Source: ZC4RG25 sp023428365
Lineage (GTDB): Bacteria > Pseudomonadota > Alphaproteobacteria > Rhizobiales > Hyphomicrobiaceae
Reading direction: 5' to 3'
NCBI GenBank assembly: GCA_050283925.1
Contig: JBNOAI010000003.1
Span: 310,001 to 374,000, forward strand
Length of the DNA: 64,000 nt
Shown: piece after piece, positions 25,018-36,516 of the stretch
Position numbering within the stretch: position 1 is the stretch's first letter
Layout of the letters: each line of letters begins with the position of its first letter
Translations under genes and position numbers: made by a program
The notes under the pieces: generated by a model
Told to the model about the DNA's origin: nothing
Database searches by the model: none
What the model saw: the letters and a program-made list of their open reading frames with translations, nothing else

Positions 25018-26235
25018 ATGTCTCGCGTCACGATGGTTCGCGTCGCCGTACTTTCGGTGGCAAGCCTGCTCGCAGCGGCGGCCCCTGGGTCAGCACAGAC
25101 AGCCTGCCAAAATACCGGAAGCTTCGACAGGTGGATGGCGGACTTCCGGGTGGAAGCTGCCAAGCAGGGCATTTCCCGGACGACGATCTCGTCCGCGCTC
25201 GATGGCATGACGCTCGACCAAGGCATTCTGTCACGAGATCGCCGACAGAGCTTTTTCTCCCAGACCTTTACCGGCGTGGTCGCCAAGCTTGCCACGAACA
25301 ACCGGATTCAGAGTGGCACGAGCGCGATCGAGCGGCATCGCACGGCGTTCCAACGGGCTGAGAAGGATTACGGCGTTCCATCCGCACCGATCGCCGCATT
25401 CTGGGCGCTGGAAAGCGACTTCGGCTCCGGCATGGGGAAACTGCCGGTCCTGCGTTCCTTGGCGACACTCGCGTACGACTGCCGTCGCGGAGAGATGTTC
25501 CGAGGCGAGCTGATGGCGGCGCTACGGATCATCGACCGCGGCGACCTCAAGCCCTCCGAAATGATCGGCTCGTGGGCGGGTGAACTCGGACAGACGCAAT
25601 TCCTGCCCGGGCATTACTGGAACTACGCCGTCGATTACGATGGCGACGGCAAGCGCGACTTGCTTCGCAGCCCCGCCGACGTGATCGGCTCGAGCGCTGC
25701 CTTCATGCAAAGCCTCGGCTGGCAGCGCGGGCAACCGTGGCTGCAAGAAGTGCGCGTCCCGGCGAACCTGCCCTGGGAGCAGGCGGATATTTCGATTCAA
25801 CATCCTCGCTCGAAATGGGCGGCCTGGGGCGTCACAGCGCGAGATGGCCAGCCGTTCACGGGGAATGACCTGCCTGCCTCCTTGCTGCTTCCGATGGGAC
25901 GCAATGGCCCGGCCTTTCTCGCCTACCCGAATTTCCACGTCTTCACGAAGTGGAACCAGGCACTGAGCTACGCCACCACGGCGGCCTATCTCGCAACACG
26001 CATTGCCGGGGCGCCGGCGCTCAACAAGGGCAACGGTCCAGTCGCTGAGTTCAGCATGGATGACGTCCGTGAGTTGCAGCAACTCCTGCACCGGACCGGT
26101 CTCTATGATGATGAGATCGACGGCAAGATGGGCTCGGGAACACGCACGGGCGTGAAGCAAGCCCAGATCAAATTCAAGCTTCCAGCCGATTCCTACCCGA
26201 CCCCGGAGCTGATCGAACTGCTGCGCCGCCAGTAA
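25018..26235 (+). CDS. lytic murein transglycosylase, MltB family, with peptidoglycan-binding domain
   Basis: A 405-residue exported enzyme. A signal peptide covers about residues 1-26 (cleavage near GSAQ-TAC). The catalytic domain contains IAAFWALESDFGSGMG, whose Glu is the expected catalytic acid, and WAGELGQTQFLPGHY. A C-terminal peptidoglycan-binding domain 1 (DVRELQQLLHRTGLYDDEIDG) follows. It cleaves the MurNAc-GlcNAc bond with anhydro-sugar formation. The ATG at 25018 is preferred over the in-frame TTG at 25003 because GAAAGG lies at 25005-25010. The stop codon sits in a 13-base tandem duplication. Confidence 0.93.
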   Translation: MSRVTMVRVAVLSVASLLAAAAPGSAQTACQNTGSFDRWMADFRVEAAKQGISRTTISSALDGMTLDQGILSRDRRQSFFSQTFTGVVAKLATNNRIQSGTSAIERHRTAFQRAEKDYGVPSAPIAAFWALESDFGSGMGKLPVLRSLATLAYDCRRGEMFRGELMAALRIIDRGDLKPSEMIGSWAGELGQTQFLPGHYWNYAVDYDGDGKRDLLRSPADVIGSSAAFMQSLGWQRGQPWLQEVRVPANLPWEQADISIQHPRSKWAAWGVTARDGQPFTGNDLPASLLLPMGRNGPAFLAYPNFHVFTKWNQALSYATTAAYLATRIAGAPALNKGNGPVAEFSMDDVRELQQLLHRTGLYDDEIDGKMGSGTRTGVKQAQIKFKLPADSYPTPELIELLRRQ

Positions 26236-26253
26236 CCCAGGCCAGTAACCCAG
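26228..26253 (+). repeat. 13-bp tandem duplication across the mltB-type gene stop codon
   Basis: GCCAGTAACCCAG is present twice in direct succession (26228-26240 and 26241-26253). The first copy contains the TAA stop; the second supplies a spare stop and the left arm of a small hairpin. Confidence 0.8.
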
Positions 26254-26264
26254 GAATGCCTGGG
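26249..26264 (+). terminator. short hairpin after the lytic transglycosylase gene
   Basis: CCCAGG (26249-26254), loop AATG, CCTGGG (26259-26264). A 6-bp stem with no U-tract after it, so a weak terminator at best. Confidence 0.35.
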
Positions 26265-26342
26265 AACGCATTGCCGCTTCGTCGAATTCCGCCTACGGTC
26301 CGAACCGCCACTTACGGCGAGTAGGAAGATCAAGGGATTGCC

Positions 26343-27134
26343 ATGCTTCTTGAGGGAAAAACGGCCATTGTCACCGGTGCCAGCCAGGGCATCGGTCGGG
26401 CGTGCGCGGAACGGCTTGCGCGGGAAGGCGCCAAGGTCGTGGTCGCGGACGTCAATGATGATCTCGGACCCAAGACCGTAGCCGCGATCAAAGCGGCTGG
26501 CGGCGAAGCCACGTATCACAATTGCGACGTTGCGGAACGGCTCGATGTCCACAATCTCGTAGCCAGCGCGCTTGAGCACTACGGACGCATCGACGTGCTC
26601 GTCAACAATGCTGGCGTCGTCGACGATGCAGATTTCCTTGATCTCGACGAAGCCGAATTCGACCGTGTGATGCGGATCAACCTGAAGGGATACTTCCTCT
26701 GCGGCCAAGCCGTTGCGCGGCAAATGGTGGAACAGGGCAAGGCCGGACAGGTTGGCGGCGCAATCGTCAACATGAGCTCAGTCAACGCTTGGTTCGGAAT
26801 GCCGGATCACGTCGCTTACTCTGTCTCGAAGGGTGGCGTCGCGCAGCTCACGAAATCGATGGCGATTTCGCTCGCCCGGCATGGCATTCGCGTCAACGCT
26901 GTCGGCCCGGGCTCGATTGAAACGCCGCTTCTGGCCGAGGTGGTCAAGGACGCGGCTCTGCGCAACAAAGTGCTGTCGCGCACACCGATGGGCCGCGTCG
27001 GCCAACCTGCGGAAATCGCCGCTGTTGTGGCTTGGCTTGCCAGCAATGAAGCCAGCTACGTGACGGGGACGACCGTGTTCGCAGATGGCGGCCGCATGCC
27101 GTTGAACTACTTCGTGCCGGTTCCCAAGACCTGA
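26343..27134 (+). CDS. SDR family oxidoreductase (FabG-like)
   Basis: A 263-residue classical SDR with a full motif set: TGASQGIG cofactor loop, NNAG, catalytic Ser in NMSSVNAWFG and Tyr/Lys in YSVSK. The C-terminal GRVGQPAEIAAVVAWLAS and YVTGTTVFADGG are standard for the 3-oxoacyl-ACP reductase/glucose dehydrogenase-like group. It has an AAGGGA ribosome site just upstream. It is not near fatty acid genes, so the true substrate is open. A 16-base palindrome follows the stop directly. Confidence 0.9.
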   Translation: MLLEGKTAIVTGASQGIGRACAERLAREGAKVVVADVNDDLGPKTVAAIKAAGGEATYHNCDVAERLDVHNLVASALEHYGRIDVLVNNAGVVDDADFLDLDEAEFDRVMRINLKGYFLCGQAVARQMVEQGKAGQVGGAIVNMSSVNAWFGMPDHVAYSVSKGGVAQLTKSMAISLARHGIRVNAVGPGSIETPLLAEVVKDAALRNKVLSRTPMGRVGQPAEIAAVVAWLASNEASYVTGTTVFADGGRMPLNYFVPVPKT

Positions 27135-27150
27135 CGGATGCCGGCATCCG
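27135..27150. repeat. 16-bp perfect palindrome after the SDR stop
   Basis: CGGATGCCGGCATCCG begins on the base after the TGA stop and equals its own reverse complement. It may act as a 3' mRNA hairpin between convergent genes. Confidence 0.5.
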
Positions 27151-27169
27151 CTGGTAGAATGAGGAGATA

Positions 27170-27187
27170 GAGGCGCTGATGCGCCTC
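27170..27187 (-). terminator. hairpin directly after the trcR stop
   Basis: GAGGCGC (27170-27176), 4-base loop, GCGCCTC (27181-27187): a perfect 7-bp stem that begins right after the trcR stop on the minus strand and is followed by TATCTCC. It also serves the convergent SDR gene. Confidence 0.5.
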
Positions 27188-27973
27188 TTATTCCTTGTCG
27201 GACTGAGGTTCCTGCTCGGCCATCGCGCCGTCCTCGTCGTCTTCCTCCGCCGGTGCGGGGCCGGTCATGCCGCGCAGCTTGGCCAGCACGCGTGCTTCTT
27301 CTTCTTCCGGTGTCGCTTCACGCGGTGCATCCTGCTCCCGCGGCGCGAGGATTTCAGCGGCGCCCGGACGTGCCAACGTCTCAGAGACGGACAGCAGCGT
27401 TCCAGCCGGTTCGACATAACCGCCTGCTTTGCGCTCCTTCTCGACGCGCTTGGCAGCCTTGCCGACCTCAGCGTCGAGATCAGTCTGCGAGCACAGCCCA
27501 AGCGTCACGGGATCCTGCGGCACTAGGTTCGCAGAGTTCCAGTGCGTGCGTTCGCGGATTTGCTCGATCGTTGGCTTGGTCGTGCCCACCAGCCGCATCA
27601 GCTGGCTATCCTTCAGCTCCGGATGATTGCGCAGCAGCCACAGCACGGCGTTCGGGCGGTCATGGCGACGCGAGACCGGCGTATAGCGCGGCCCGCGCTT
27701 GGTCTTGACCTGGGGAATTTCCAGCTTCGGTTCAGCCAGCCTCAGCTTGTAACTGGGATCTTCCTCGGCGCGCTTGATGACCTCGCGGGTCAACTGGCCC
27801 GAAGATACTGGATCCATGCCCTTGATGCCGGCGGCCACGTCTCCGTCGGCGATACCTTTCACTTCCAGCAGATGCATTCCGCAAAATTCGGCGATCTGTT
27901 CGAACGAGAGCGCCGTATTATCGACCAGCCACACGGCGGTGGATTTGGGCATCAACGGCCTGCGGTCGCTCAT
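27188..27973 (-). CDS. trcR: cell cycle transcriptional regulator TrcR (DUF1013)
   Basis: A 261-residue protein starting MSDRRPLMPKSTAVWLVDNTALSFEQ. The first part (about residues 8-60) is a helix-turn-helix-like region with FEQIAEFCGMHLLEVKGIADG, and a second region has RHDRPNAVLWLLRNHPELK. This matches DUF1013/TrcR, reported in Caulobacter-type alphaproteobacteria as a conserved factor affecting cell-cycle transcription. The C-terminal 60 residues are acidic and of low complexity. A second in-frame Met at codon 8 is an alternative start. It is downstream of panB on the same strand with 153 bases between. Confidence 0.9.
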   Translation of the reverse strand: MSDRRPLMPKSTAVWLVDNTALSFEQIAEFCGMHLLEVKGIADGDVAAGIKGMDPVSSGQLTREVIKRAEEDPSYKLRLAEPKLEIPQVKTKRGPRYTPVSRRHDRPNAVLWLLRNHPELKDSQLMRLVGTTKPTIEQIRERTHWNSANLVPQDPVTLGLCSQTDLDAEVGKAAKRVEKERKAGGYVEPAGTLLSVSETLARPGAAEILAPREQDAPREATPEEEEARVLAKLRGMTGPAPAEEDDEDGAMAEQEPQSDKE

Positions 27974-28126
27974 AAAGGGCCTCCTCCTGCCCCCGCGTGT
28001 GCCGGCGGAAGCTGTCAGTGAGAGTGAAAGATGGGGAATTGCTCGGTTATATCGATCGTTCCCGTCGACTGCAACCGCCGGATGCTGACTGCCGTTCCGA
28101 ACAGCGCATTAACCAAGCTAAAAAAC

Positions 28127-28972
28127 CTAGCCTTTGGCTGGTTTGGCCGGATCCTTGACGTCGTAAACGTGCTCCGGTCCCGGGAAGGTGCGGGCCTTGA
28201 CCTCGGCGGCGTAGTCCGCGAATGCGCGATCCATCGCTTGGCCTATCTCCCCGAAACGCTTGACGAATTTCGGAACTCGCGGCGTCAGGCCGAGCATGTC
28301 GTCCATGACAAGAACCTGCCCGTCGCAGGCTGCCGACGCGCCGATGCCAATGGTCGGAATCGGGATATCCCGTGTGATTTTCGCGGCCAACGGTTCGGCA
28401 ATCGCTTCCAGAACGACACAGAACGCGCCAGCGTCCGAAACGGCGCGCGCATCCTCCTCGATCTCCTGCCACTGATCCTTCGACCGACCTTGTGCTCTGA
28501 ACCCGCCCAGAGTGTTGACCGACTGAGGCGTCAGTCCGACGTGCGCCATCACCGGAATCCCGCGCTCAACCAGGAACTGAATTGTCGGCGCCATACGCTT
28601 GCCGCCTTCCAGTTTGACTGCGCCGCAGGAGGTTTCCTTCATGACGCGCACGGCATTGCGGAACGCGGCTTCCGGCCCCTCCTCATAGGTGCCGAATGGC
28701 ATATCGACGACGACCAGCGCCCGCTTGCTGCCATGCATTACGGCACGCCCGTGCATGATCATCTGATCGAGCGTGACTGGCACCGTCGTATTGTAGGCAT
28801 GGATCACCATGCCGGCGCTGTCGCCAACGAGAATCAGGTCGACATGCGGATCCGCAAGCGCAGCCGTCGTCGTTAGGTAGGCCGTCAGCGAGACGATGGG
28901 CTCTCCCCCTTTACGCCCACGAATATCCGGGGCAGTGACGCGCTTGATGCTGGGCTGGGGGTGTTGGGACAT
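28127..28972 (-). CDS. panB: 3-methyl-2-oxobutanoate hydroxymethyltransferase
   Basis: A 281-residue TIM-barrel enzyme that transfers a hydroxymethyl group from 5,10-methylene-THF to ketoisovalerate, the first step of pantothenate synthesis. Family features are IVSLTAYLTTTAALADPHVDLILVGDS (split by the metal-binding Asp), VVDMPFGTYE, VKLEGG, VMAHVGLTPQS and the catalytic Glu in CVVLEAI. Length is typical (264-285). panC is not adjacent. The start ATG at 28972 faces a MaoC gene divergently. Confidence 0.95.
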   Translation of the reverse strand: MSQHPQPSIKRVTAPDIRGRKGGEPIVSLTAYLTTTAALADPHVDLILVGDSAGMVIHAYNTTVPVTLDQMIMHGRAVMHGSKRALVVVDMPFGTYEEGPEAAFRNAVRVMKETSCGAVKLEGGKRMAPTIQFLVERGIPVMAHVGLTPQSVNTLGGFRAQGRSKDQWQEIEEDARAVSDAGAFCVVLEAIAEPLAAKITRDIPIPTIGIGASAACDGQVLVMDDMLGLTPRVPKFVKRFGEIGQAMDRAFADYAAEVKARTFPGPEHVYDVKDPAKPAKG

Positions 28973-29171
28973 ATCTTCGTCTCGTTAGGAATTGGGAGAA
29001 CCGGCCTTCTCGCTGCACCGCGGCGCAAAATCAACATGTCGCACCGCAACCCTGCGCCTCAGTTATTGCTGAGCACCTATATATATTGCAGCGCAAACAC
29101 GAGCCGATTACTGTCCGCGCCGCCTGGAGGCCCTCCATGGGTCGTCCAAATCGGGCAGGGAGATTAACGAC

Positions 29172-29612
29172 ATGACCGTGATAACACGGAAAACCTATTT
29201 TTTTGAAGACCTTGAAGTCGGCATGGAGGCGAGCTACCAGCGCCTCGTCACCGAGCAGGACATCATCAAGTTCGCCGAGGCAACGGGTGACAAGAACCCG
29301 GTTCATCTCGACGCCGAGTACGCCGCCAAGACGATGTTCAAGGAACGCATTGCCCACGGCATGCTGACCGCCTCGTACATCTCGGCAGTGTTCGGCACAG
29401 AAATGCCTGGCCCTGGCGTGATTTACATCTCCCAGACCCTCAATTTCCGCGCGCCCGTGAAAATCGGCCAGACCGTGACGGCCAAGGTCCGCGTCGTCGA
29501 GCTGTTCCCTGCCAAGCGCCGGGCTCGCTTCGAGTGCGTCTGCTCGGACGACGATGGTAAAGTCGTTCTTGAAGGCGAGGCCATGCTGATGGTTCCCGCC
29601 CGTCCCGCCTGA
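29172..29612 (+). CDS. MaoC family hydratase/dehydratase
   Basis: A 146-residue single hot-dog domain. The hydratase signature is visible as FAEATGDKNPVHLDAEYA followed by RIAHGML, giving the catalytic Asp and His of (R)-specific enoyl-CoA hydratases. Size matches the PhaJ-like group. The likely reaction is hydration of crotonyl-CoA-type substrates for polyhydroxyalkanoate or fatty acid metabolism. It is upstream of ribF with 88 bases between and may share a transcript, though the functions are unrelated. Confidence 0.9.
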   Translation: MTVITRKTYFFEDLEVGMEASYQRLVTEQDIIKFAEATGDKNPVHLDAEYAAKTMFKERIAHGMLTASYISAVFGTEMPGPGVIYISQTLNFRAPVKIGQTVTAKVRVVELFPAKRRARFECVCSDDDGKVVLEGEAMLMVPARPA

Positions 29613-29700
29613 GACACCACGGGGTCTTCTCATTGCCGCGCGCGACGGCTATCCATGCGGGCAAACCAGTGATTTCCAACCGCTAGATCGTCTCGCGCGC

Positions 29701-30669
29701 ATGCGCATCATTCACGGCTACCAACACGTACCGGCCGAATTCCAGGGCGCATCGATCGCTATCGGGAATTTCGACGGGGTCCATCGCGGCCATCAGGCGC
29801 TGCTGCTCGAAGTGCTGAAAGAAGCGCGAGCAGCAGACCGGCTGGCTGGCGTGATGGTGTTTGAGCCGCATCCGCGCCAGTTTTTCCGGCCCGCCGAACC
29901 CCATTTTCGCCTCACCTCGCTTGATCAGAAGCTTGGCCTTCTCGAAAAACTGGGCCTCGATTTCGCGATCGTGATGGCCTTTGACGCCGAGCTTGCCGGA
30001 CTGACCGCGCAAGACTTCATCGATCGCATCCTCGTGGACGCGTTCAAAGTGAAACATGTCGTGATCGGCTACGACTTCTTCTTCGGCAAGAATCGCGGCG
30101 GAACCCCGGAAACGATGCGCGCTGCCGGACAGGCGCATGGCTTCGATGTGAGCGTTATCGCCCCGGTTGCTGAGGCTGGCGAAGTGTTCTCATCGAGCGA
30201 GGTCCGCGCCAAGCTATCGGGCGGCGATGTTCGCAGCGCGGCCGTCGATCTCGGCCACTGGTGGCGCGTCAAAGGCGTGGTGACGGGAGGCGCCAAGATC
30301 GGCAGCGGGCTTGGTTTCCCGACCGCCAACATCACCCTGGCGCCCGGCACGGCCCTAGGTCACGGCATCTATGCGGCGCGCGTGTATGTCGGCGAGACTA
30401 GGCATAACGGTGCCGCCTATCTCGGCACGCGTCCGACATTCGACGACGGCGCGCCCGTGCTCGAGGTCTTCCTTCTCGACTTCGACGGCGATCTCTACGG
30501 ACGAGAAATCGAGGTCGAATTCCTTGATTTCATCCGCGGCGATCTCCGGTTCACCGACATCGACGAACTCAAGGCGCAAATGGCGCTCGATTGCGCCCGT
30601 GCCCGCGAGATCATCGAAGAGGTCGACCAGAACCCACCGCTCGCCAAATTCGCATTCGCAGAGCAATAA
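29701..30669 (+). CDS. ribF: bifunctional riboflavin kinase / FAD synthetase
   Basis: A 322-residue two-domain enzyme making FMN and FAD. The N-terminal adenylyltransferase domain has SIAIGNFDGVHRGHQALL (nucleotidyltransferase His motif) and VIGYDFFFGKNRGG. The C-terminal kinase domain has GLGFPTANITLAPG and LEVFLLDFDGDLYG. The family length is about 310-330. It lies just before ileS, a conserved order in many proteobacteria (ribF-ileS-lspA). No FMN riboswitch is seen upstream. Confidence 0.95.
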   Translation: MRIIHGYQHVPAEFQGASIAIGNFDGVHRGHQALLLEVLKEARAADRLAGVMVFEPHPRQFFRPAEPHFRLTSLDQKLGLLEKLGLDFAIVMAFDAELAGLTAQDFIDRILVDAFKVKHVVIGYDFFFGKNRGGTPETMRAAGQAHGFDVSVIAPVAEAGEVFSSSEVRAKLSGGDVRSAAVDLGHWWRVKGVVTGGAKIGSGLGFPTANITLAPGTALGHGIYAARVYVGETRHNGAAYLGTRPTFDDGAPVLEVFLLDFDGDLYGREIEVEFLDFIRGDLRFTDIDELKAQMALDCARAREIIEEVDQNPPLAKFAFAEQ

Positions 30670-30754
30670 AGCCCGCCTGTCCGAGGTTCTACTTTGCTTC
30701 GCGCCAGGAGGTTGCTAGAAGGCCCGCTCAACCTGAGATTTGAAAGAGCCACCG

Positions 30755-33762
<3,008 letters not shown>

Positions 33763-33766
<4 letters not shown>

Positions 33767-34290
33767 CCACGATGCCGCCTGCCGCAAAACCAAGCTGGGT
33801 GTGGGGGGCCTTCTCCCCACTCGGCCTTTCGGTTGCCGCAGCCACCGTTATTATCGATCAGGCCCACAAGTGGTGGATGCTGGAAATCTACCGCATCCAG
33901 GATAAAGGCCGGGTCACAGTCCTGCCGTTCCTTGATCTCATCTATGTGAAGAATACCGGGATCAGCTACGGACTGGGTGCGGGCAACATCGGCCAGGTCG
34001 AGCTGGCAGGCTTCGCGATCATCGCGGCCCTCGGGATGGCCATATGGCTGGCCCGCGGAGAAATGAACTCCGTGATGGCCATAAGTATCGGCTTCATCAT
34101 CGGCGGAGCCGTCGGCAATGCCATCGATCGCGTCTACCTTGGCGGTGTGGCCGACTTCTTTCTGCTGAGTGCCTACGGCTACTCCTGGTACGTCTTCAAC
34201 ATCGCAGATATTGCGATCGTTGCCGGGGTGATCGGCCTCCTGTATGACTCGTTCTGGCCGAGTCGTAATGGTGCCTCAAACCAGCCGTAA
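33763..34290 (+). CDS. lspA: lipoprotein signal peptidase II
   Basis: A 175-residue inner-membrane aspartyl peptidase with four membrane helices that removes signal peptides of diacylated prolipoproteins. It shows VKNTGISYG, GNAIDRVYLGGVADFF and FNIADIAIV. Asp131 and Asp149 correspond to the catalytic aspartate pair. It starts within the ileS stop (ATGA). The next gene encodes a lipoprotein, a natural client. Confidence 0.95.
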
Positions 34291-34346
34291 GCGTTTGCGT
34301 GGGGGACGAATTCTGTCCGCGTGAACAGCCACCGGAGAGACTATCG

Positions 34347-34808
34347 ATGAGAAACACCAGTCGACGACTGCGAGCAGCGTTCACCGCCGGTGCGGTAGCG
34401 GTTGCCTCGATCGTGTCGGGCTGCGGGTTCGACGGAGTTGAACTTAACGGCGCCGTTTTTGACGTCATGGGCCTGTCGGGCACGGGCGCAAAGGCGAAGG
34501 AACCTGAGGTCGCAGCACGGCCGGGTATCGTTGTTCCGCCGCACGTGGACCGCCTGCCTCAACCGGGCGAAGAGGGCGCAGTCGCAGCAGCCCCTCCGGC
34601 TGTCGAAGCTTGGCCGGACGACCCGGATCAACGCAAGGTTGCCGACGTCGGCGCGGTCGATCGCCAGCATGAGGCGTTCTGCCGCGAAGCGTTGTGGAAG
34701 GCGCAGGCCGCAGGCCAGGACAACCCGCAGATCAAGGGACCACGCGGTATGTGTAACCCTTCAATTCTGCGTAATATCACCGGCAAGGACATCACGACGC
34801 GGCAGTAA
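34347..34808 (+). CDS. outer-membrane-type lipoprotein, BamF-like (DUF3035-like)
   Basis: A 153-residue lipoprotein. A basic N-terminus and hydrophobic segment end in the lipobox IVSG-Cys (Cys about residue 26). The start ATG at 34347 has GGAGAG upstream. The segment VAARPGIVVPPHVDRLPQPGE resembles the DUF3035/BamF core (pattern of Pro-Pro after a hydrophobic strand, then Leu-Pro-x-Pro). Its place between lspA and two M16 peptidase genes is the position of bamF in many alphaproteobacteria, where it belongs to the outer-membrane beta-barrel assembly machine. The similarity is short, so the BamF call is an inference. The lipoprotein nature is firm. Confidence 0.72.
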   Translation: MRNTSRRLRAAFTAGAVAVASIVSGCGFDGVELNGAVFDVMGLSGTGAKAKEPEVAARPGIVVPPHVDRLPQPGEEGAVAAAPPAVEAWPDDPDQRKVADVGAVDRQHEAFCREALWKAQAAGQDNPQIKGPRGMCNPSILRNITGKDITTRQ

Positions 34809-35090
34809 TTCTCCCCGCCTCGTCTACCGTCCGTCCAGTTGAGCCGCAGTGATTTAGCGGCCTTTCATCCGATGCAAGCGTCCGGCATCCAAGCGACTCC
34901 GGACTCTGGTTTATGCAATTAAGCCTTCGGAGACCAATCGTGCGCTGTGCCATTTGACAACGCTGGTCCTGATCCCGACATCCACTTTCGGCAACGGTCC
35001 TCGATCCTTGCCAAGTTGTAACTTGGCGCCTTGCATCCACGGCCTCAAAATTCCGAACCGGTGTCTGCGCCGGCGTAAGAGGATTGACGT

Positions 35091-36494
35091 ATGCTCACCC
35101 GCGTTCAGCTCAGTGTTTCCACCCTTTTGGCCTTCATCATGATGCTCGCACTCGCAGAACTTCCCACCGCCCTTGCAGAAGGCAATCGGCAGGTTTCGGA
35201 ATTCAAGCTCGATAACGGCATGCAAGTGGTTGTCATTCCCGATCACCGTGCTCCCGTCGTGACGCACATGGTGTGGTATCGCGTCGGAGCGGCAGACGAG
35301 GCGAGAGGTGAATCGGGCATCGCCCACTTCCTCGAACACTTGATGTTCAAGTCGACCGAGAAGATCGCATCCGGAGAATTCTCAAAGATCGTCTCGCGGC
35401 TCGGCGGGCAGGACAATGCCTTCACCAGCCAGGACGCCACCGCCTACTTCCAGCGCATCGCCAAGGAGCGGCTGGAGCAGGTGATGGGCATGGAAGCCGA
35501 CCGCATGGTCAATCTCCAGCTCACCGAGCGCGAGGTGCTGACGGAGCGCGACGTGATCCTGGAAGAGCGTCGCTCGCGTGTTGAAAACAATCCGCAGGCC
35601 ATCCTCGATGAGCAGATGAATGCGGTGCTCTACTATTCGCACCCGTACGGCATTCCGGTGATCGGCTGGGAGCACGAGATCGCGCAGCTCTCGCGCGACG
35701 ATGCGCTGAATTTCTACAAGCTGCACTATGCGCCGAACAACGCCATCCTGGTCGTATCTGGCGATGTCACAGCTGATGAGGTGAAGCGTTTGGCCGAGGC
35801 GAGCTACGGCAAGCTCCCTGCGAACCCCAAGATCGATGCACGCCGTCGGCCGATGGACCCGGAACAACGCGCCTCGCGCCGGGTGGAGGTCAAAGATCCG
35901 CGCGCCGGCAAGCCATCCGTTCAGCGCTATTACGTGACGCCCAGCTATGTCACCGCGCAACCGGGCGAGGCTGAAGCCCTTGATCTGCTTCTGAAAATCG
36001 TTGGCTCTGGGGCCACCAGTCGTCTCTATCAAAAGCTGGTCGCCGAAGACAAAATCGCGTCCAGCGCTGGCGGTTGGTATGGCGGCTCCAGCATGGATTT
36101 CGGCAAGATCGCGATCTACGCGGTTCCCACCGACAGCTCATCTCTCGATGCCGTGGAAAAAGGCATGGACGCTGTTCTGGCGGAGGTCATCAAGACTGGC
36201 GTGACCGAAGCCGAGCTTGAGCGCGCCAAAAAGGCCTACCTCGCTGAACACATTTACGAGAGCGACAATCAGGCCACGCTTGCCCGGCGCTACGGCTGGG
36301 GTCTTGTCGTTGGCCGCACCGTCGCAGAGATCGACGCATGGCCGGAGAAGATCGCCGCCGTGACGCTCGACGATGTGAAGAAAGTCGCGGGTCGCTATCT
36401 CGATGCGCGTCGCTCGGTGACCGGAACTTTGCTGCCGGTCGCAGCAGACGCCGATTCCAAAGCAACCGCCGCATCTCCGTCCGGCCGCTCTTAA
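35091..36494 (+). CDS. M16 family zinc metallopeptidase (catalytic member of a pair)
   Basis: A 467-residue protein with a signal peptide (about residues 1-29, ending LPTALAEG) and an M16B peptidase core. The inverted zinc motif is HFLEH in SGIAHFLEHLMFKST, with the distal Glu in LTERDVILEERRSR. This is the catalytic half of the processing-peptidase-like pair in alphaproteobacteria. It is followed 22 bases later by a second M16 gene. Export suggests it acts on periplasmic peptides or envelope proteins. Confidence 0.93.
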   Translation: MLTRVQLSVSTLLAFIMMLALAELPTALAEGNRQVSEFKLDNGMQVVVIPDHRAPVVTHMVWYRVGAADEARGESGIAHFLEHLMFKSTEKIASGEFSKIVSRLGGQDNAFTSQDATAYFQRIAKERLEQVMGMEADRMVNLQLTEREVLTERDVILEERRSRVENNPQAILDEQMNAVLYYSHPYGIPVIGWEHEIAQLSRDDALNFYKLHYAPNNAILVVSGDVTADEVKRLAEASYGKLPANPKIDARRRPMDPEQRASRRVEVKDPRAGKPSVQRYYVTPSYVTAQPGEAEALDLLLKIVGSGATSRLYQKLVAEDKIASSAGGWYGGSSMDFGKIAIYAVPTDSSSLDAVEKGMDAVLAEVIKTGVTEAELERAKKAYLAEHIYESDNQATLARRYGWGLVVGRTVAEIDAWPEKIAAVTLDDVKKVAGRYLDARRSVTGTLLPVAADADSKATAASPSGRS

Positions 36495-36516
36495 GTTCGT
36501 AAGGATGAGTAGACCC

